From Aspergillus flavus (taxonomy: Eukaryota > Ascomycota > Eurotiomycetes > Eurotiales > Aspergillaceae): a DNA stretch of 64,000 nt. Shown here one piece after another: positions 59,415 through 64,000 of the stretch. The first letter of the stretch is position 1; each line of letters begins with the position of its first letter. A program made the translations under genes and the position numbers. The DNA lies in contig NC_092406.1 in assembly GCF_009017415.1 (NCBI RefSeq), positions 1,054,001 through 1,118,000 of the forward strand. Direction: 5' to 3'. The notes beneath the pieces are model-generated. The model ran no database searches. It saw nothing but the letters and a program-made list of their open reading frames with translations, and was not told the origin of the DNA.

Positions 59415-59699
59415 TTAAATTTCGTGAGACGATTCGGTGAAGCCGGTCTCCCTACCCTCCTCCACTCCTAATAGCCAAGCCTGGAGCTCATGTTTTCTGT
59501 CCTCTTCATTCCAGCTCTGGCGTCGATCAATCCTTGGTTTCCAGCCCTCGCTCGAGTGTCGACTATCGCGATCAACATCGGAAGTTCTCGGCAGTGCTTC
59601 CTGGTCATTTGTGTAAGGTTTGCCGCTGGTTGGTTTACCAGGAAGCAGGACAGTTCGGTGAGTTTGAGGGATTTCTCCATTCTGGCCTGCAGATGACAT
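59415..59699 (-). CDS. Small conserved fungal protein, 94 residues
   Basis: Single-exon frame with ATG at 59699. It is highly charged and Gly/Pro-poor in the C-terminal half: RRQSWNEEDRKHELQAWLLGVEEGRETGFTE. This motif (RRQSW..ED.KHELQ..L) is, as I recall, shared by small unnamed Eurotiales proteins ending in a GFTE motif. No signal peptide or cysteine. The (ATTC)n repeat overlaps its stop region on the plus strand. Function unknown. Confidence 0.6.
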   Translation of the reverse strand: MSSAGQNGEIPQTHRTVLLPGKPTSGKPYTNDQEALPRTSDVDRDSRHSSEGWKPRIDRRQSWNEEDRKHELQAWLLGVEEGRETGFTESSHEI

Positions 59700-60482
59700 T
59701 TTGAAGAACTACTAGGCAATAGTGAAGTAGAAACTGGCCAGGTGAATGGTTATTCGTTGATAGAGAAAGTATGGTAAATGGTGATTGTGATCTTTAGAAA
59801 GACTTTGCTTTGAGTGCACCGATCAGGTTTTCTGAGCTAAACTGCAACCCTTCAGTAAAAGTATCGATATCAAAGCGTAAAACCCACATTACGGGTCTGC
59901 GAGGGTACTAGTTATATGGCTCTAGTCACTGCGTAATAGTGACATGCCATGTCATACGTTGTGGCGAACCTGGAGATTTATTGGCGCTCAGGCCGACTGA
60001 ATCGAAACAATTTGTCGGGTGAGAATATATTGACTGTCTGTTGCCATCCGAAACCCATGTATTATTGTTGAGGAGTTCAGAAGTAAAATCGCGATGAAGT
60101 CATGCTTTTCCTTCCGTCGGTCGAGACAATGTCACCTGGCGCTATACCCGAATCGGTAATCATATGGGCGTCGAGTCCCTCAGATTCAGATCCACTTCAT
60201 CCAAATCCACTCCCGTTCACCATAACAGAGTCGACGTTGAACTCAACGAAAAGATGAGATCAATGAATAACAACACGACTCCTGCGGATGATATGCCCTT
60301 CAATCTTGATTATATGCTTCAGAGTCTGAAGCATCGTCAACCCACGCTACGGAGGCTGCCATTCCTCATGATTCCGAAACGACACTGGATAGTTCTAGAT
60401 CGAAGAGGAGCACATCAACCTTCAGTCAGGATCAGCTGAATGTCCTGGGAAAATCGCTTGATCTTCTTAAATTGTCCGTATC
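59700..60482. other. Intergenic with a decayed plus-strand frame
   Basis: An ATG-led frame at 60164-60439 (+) is followed, in another frame from about 60310, by a Ser/Thr-rich stretch (SEASSTHATEAAIPHDSETT) running to about 60520, which suggests a frameshifted relic. The family is not recognised. Confidence 0.35.
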
Positions 60483-61019
<537 letters not shown>

Positions 61020-61505
61020 CGTCTTATACTTCACGTCTCTAGAGACACAGTAGTAGTAGATCCTAGAAGAGAACTAGGCGGGGAAGGGAAGCTATTTATT
61101 AGATAACTGCATGAACTAAAACACTCTCAATGTAGCATCGACCTGACCTATTCCACGAATAACAACTCTGTAAACACTCAAAAATATCTGGACAGCCCGC
61201 ACCAACGCCCTTGACATTTCCTAATAGAGTAATTTAGCCATAGTCAACGACGGAATCCCCACTTCCCAGGCCCAAAACGGAACTCTTAAAGGCACACAAC
61301 ATATGTCTTTGACGAACTAGAAACTTCCAGCCAGGGACTCTACAAACTTTGCCTCAGATTTATATTTATTATCAATACCATTCTAGACTCTACCCTGTAC
61401 ATCTAAACAGGATATAAATCTGAGAAAGGGAAAGTCAATATCACAATTTTCCATACCTCTCACCACAACCAATCCAAATACAAAAAGAAAGAGAAAGAAA
61501 AAACA
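61020..61505. other. Intergenic, 0.49 kb
   Basis: Upstream flank of the methyltransferase gene, ending in an A/G-rich leader (AAAGAAAGAGAAAG) before the ATG at 61506. Confidence 0.5.
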
Positions 61506-62624
61506 ATGGCATCATCCAAAGAAAAAGAGACTCTCCAAAACGCAGCAGGCCAACTCCGCCTCGTCAAGCACTTCAAGGCTCAGTGTGTCTCCCTCCCTCC
61601 TCTCTCTTTCCCTCTCTCCTCCATGACATTCCAATGAACAAAACACACATTAACACATCTACCAGTTCACCAGACGACCAAACAGCAGGATGGTCCAAGC
61701 TCTGGGACACAGATAGCAGCAACCTCTGGGACAGAGGCATGCCCTCGCCTGCACTGATCGATTTCATAGAGGAGAGAGTTAACCCACTTACGGAAGACGG
61801 GAGGAGGAAAAAAGCACTTGTTCCTGTATGTCTTTTCCCTCTTTCTTTCTCTCTCTCTTCTTCTTTCTTTATCGCCTCTATCTTCCTAGAAGAGAATGTG
61901 TGACCAGATACAAGTGATACCTCCCAGTAACCCCTAAGAAACTAACAATACCCCCAGGGCTGCGGAAAAGGCTACGATGTAGTCATGCTCGCACTGCACG
62001 GCTTCGAGGTCTACGGACTCGAAGTCTCAGAAACAGGTGCTTCTGTCGCGCGGGAGTATGCACGGAGTGAATTGCACAATCCGCAGGACTACAACTTCGG
62101 TTCCCATTTTAAGGAGAACCCGGAAGTAGGGAAGGGCGAAGTGACCATTCTCCAGGGAGACTTTTTTAAAAGAGACTGGGAGGGTGGAATGCAATTTGAT
62201 TTGATTTATGATTATACGGTTCGTTTTACTCTCCTTGCTTCTTTTTTTTCATTCTTGGGGTGGTTGGTGGGTACGTGAGTGATACTGATGGGTATAGTTC
62301 CTCTGTGCGCTTCATCCGAATATGCGTCGTCAGTGGGCTGGGAGAATGGCTGATTCGCTTGCACCGGGTGGACAGCTTGTTTGTCTTGAGTTTCCGTTGT
62401 TTAAGGATCCGAAGATGCTTGGGCCGCCTTGGGGGTTGAAAGGGGTGCATTGGGATTTGTTAGCGGAGGGTGGAGATGGGATTGTTGGTGGAGATGTTGG
62501 TGAGGATGTTAAGGGTGAGCAGAAGGGGGCATTTGAGAGATTGTTGTACTTGAAGCCGGAGAGGTCGTATGCCAATGGGAAGGGGACGGATATGTTGAGT
62601 GTGTGGATTAAGAAATCTACTTAG
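61506..62624 (+). CDS. SAM-dependent methyltransferase, TPMT family (thiol methyltransferase)
   Basis: Predicted 274 residues from exons 61506-61582, 61666-61825, 61958-62218 and 62298-62624 (introns 83, 132 and 79 bp). The core is a class I Rossmann methyltransferase of the thiopurine methyltransferase family: W..LWD..SSNLWDRGMPSPAL near the start, the SAM-binding loop VPGCGKGYDV (formed across intron 2), the acidic strand-end FEVYGLEVSE, then FDLIYDYTFLCALHP across intron 3 and a Gly-rich GGQLVCLEFPLF late strand. Fungal members methylate thiols or hydrogen sulfide-type substrates and can protect against reactive sulfur compounds. The ATG at 61506 has a good A-rich context. It is intact, with no frame break. 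Confidence 0.92.
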
Positions 62625-64000
62625 TCTTCCTTGCTATGTATGGTTCACCGTGGTGTATAGAGAGCTAGAGGTTGTTGGATATTCATTGAATACCCACATC
62701 TCCTAGACTCTGGCATAAGGCTCTTACCACCATATCGTACACCCTCTCCACCTCCCATCCTATAGCACAGGTTTAATAAGCACGACGTAGGTCCCTCTAG
62801 CCACGACCCTTTACCTGAAAGCCCGTCGCAACCCACACAGGGTCCTCATCAATCTCCGCCAACCCTATCTGCTGGAGCTCCAAGAAAAGAGTGATAGCAC
62901 ATTCCTGTCACCCTGTATCCAAAAGCCGTTGATGCATGGTGCAGGTATCGTGCTACATAACCGTCACGAAGTATATCAATGCACATAGAGTACGCGGGTA
63001 TTTCCAAGTTCTGTTTGGATTAACATCTGACGGTTCACTTCCTAGGAAGTACAGATGGGAGTCATAGCGTTTAATGACTCGGGGTATCGAAGAACTTCTC
63101 ATCTTGCCAGAACGTAGTGAGTACTATCCTCAGTCGTTTTGACTGTTGGCTTGCGCACAGCATGTGAAAACATTGCGTCTGTGGACTTTTGCGGAGTCTC
63201 GCACTGCCTGTATCTAGGCCTAAACCCTTGACTGTCTGTTGATTATTCAAGTATCTTTGGTCATCTGCTGGGCGGTGTTGTGGTTAAGTAGCGTCTCGTT
63301 GGGAAGTTAAGTTGTTCAATGTTCATCGTTGAGGAAATTCTGGGCGGCGTTGAGAGCTTGTGTTAAGTCCCTGAGATGATGAGGTATAACGCGATGTCTC
63401 GGGAAGTGCGCGAAGAGGGTCAGATTTTATGGTGATTTGATTACATTAAGTCTGAGTGTCGAGGATGCGGAGTATCTAAAAGAGGATTTGCTGCGAGCCT
63501 TGGAAGTAGTTCCTGGACACATGAACAAATTGCAACTAGGGGCTTCAGAGTGCAGATAAGGTCTAGGATTAAAACTAACTAGATATTTTTTCTTTCGATA
63601 AAGAAACTCTGTTAACATACATCATAAGTGTGTCCAAAGTTAGTGGAATACAATACATCAGCAAGTCACTGGCCGGATAAAAATCCAAATCAAGTCATAC
63701 AGGTATGTCAATAGACAGCACCTCTACAAACAGAGAAACAAGGTCATCACTGTCGATACAACAACTCCAGCAAAGACCAGAACTAACATGGTAGTCAGAA
63801 TGATCAACCGTGGAATGAGTGTGGATGTCCCATGGGGACAACAGCACATTACCTCTGGCGCTCAACGTAAGCCGCAGGAGGTGAGGCAAGGAATTGAAAA
63901 GAAAATTTCACCGTTCGTCGTACACCTTCATAGAACAAAAAAATCAAACAGGGTATGCCACGCCACGCTATGCGAGTCCAAAAGAAAAAAGAGAAGGAAA
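62625..64000. other. Intergenic to the right edge
   Basis: No gene is supported in the last 1.4 kb. Short frames lack motifs, and nothing obviously continues off the edge. Confidence 0.45.

Overview
The window looks like nuclear DNA of a filamentous ascomycete (Pezizomycotina), most likely Eurotiales such as Aspergillus or Penicillium. Genes are monocistronic, lie on both strands and carry many 43-132 bp GT-AG introns. The families are typically fungal: three Zn2Cys6 transcription factors, HET-domain genes, an NB-ARC/TPR gene, an F-box/ankyrin gene, a GT90 glycosyltransferase, MIA40 and UPF2. I saw no bacterial operons, tRNA, rRNA or CRISPR. The genus is inferred from gene style, not from a search.

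Layout. 1.5-10 kb: a V8-like serine protease gene, then three paralogous genes of an unrecognised family that share one three-exon architecture. 10.8-14 kb: two dead genes, a HAD phosphatase with two one-base insertions and an NB-ARC/TPR gene with several stops. 16-20.5 kb: a Zn2Cys6 regulator followed by a class III (GSA-aminomutase-like) aminotransferase. 24-29.6 kb: an intact zincin metalloprotease, an oleate-hydratase-like fragment, a damaged kelch-repeat membrane protein and another decayed gene. 30.7-35.8 kb: a GT90 enzyme, an NTF2-like protein and a secreted Ser/Thr-rich protein. 36-44 kb: a Zn2Cys6 regulator, a divergent second-type cofilin, a third Zn2Cys6 regulator and a multi-pass membrane protein. 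44.7-52.3 kb: one nearly intact and one wrecked HET gene, an intact F-box/ankyrin gene and a dead copy beside it.

From about 52.5 kb the character changes to conserved housekeeping genes: MIA40, UPF2/NMD2, a small conserved protein and a TPMT-family methyltransferase, with a cystathionine-beta-synthase relic between the last two. The left 50 kb reads as a fast-turnover accessory region rich in self/non-self recognition families and pseudogenes, and the right end as conserved core.

The best candidate for something undescribed is the 1.5-10 kb block: a cytosolic-looking V8-type protease whose C-terminal half holds a duplicated helical module, beside three paralogues of a small family without signal peptides. 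I propose, as inference only, that these could act together, for example as a protease and its effectors or substrates. Several pseudogenes carry stops explained by C:G to T:A changes at CpA or CpG, compatible with past RIP-like mutation or methyl-cytosine decay. All exon boundaries were placed by hand from splice consensus and reading-frame continuity.
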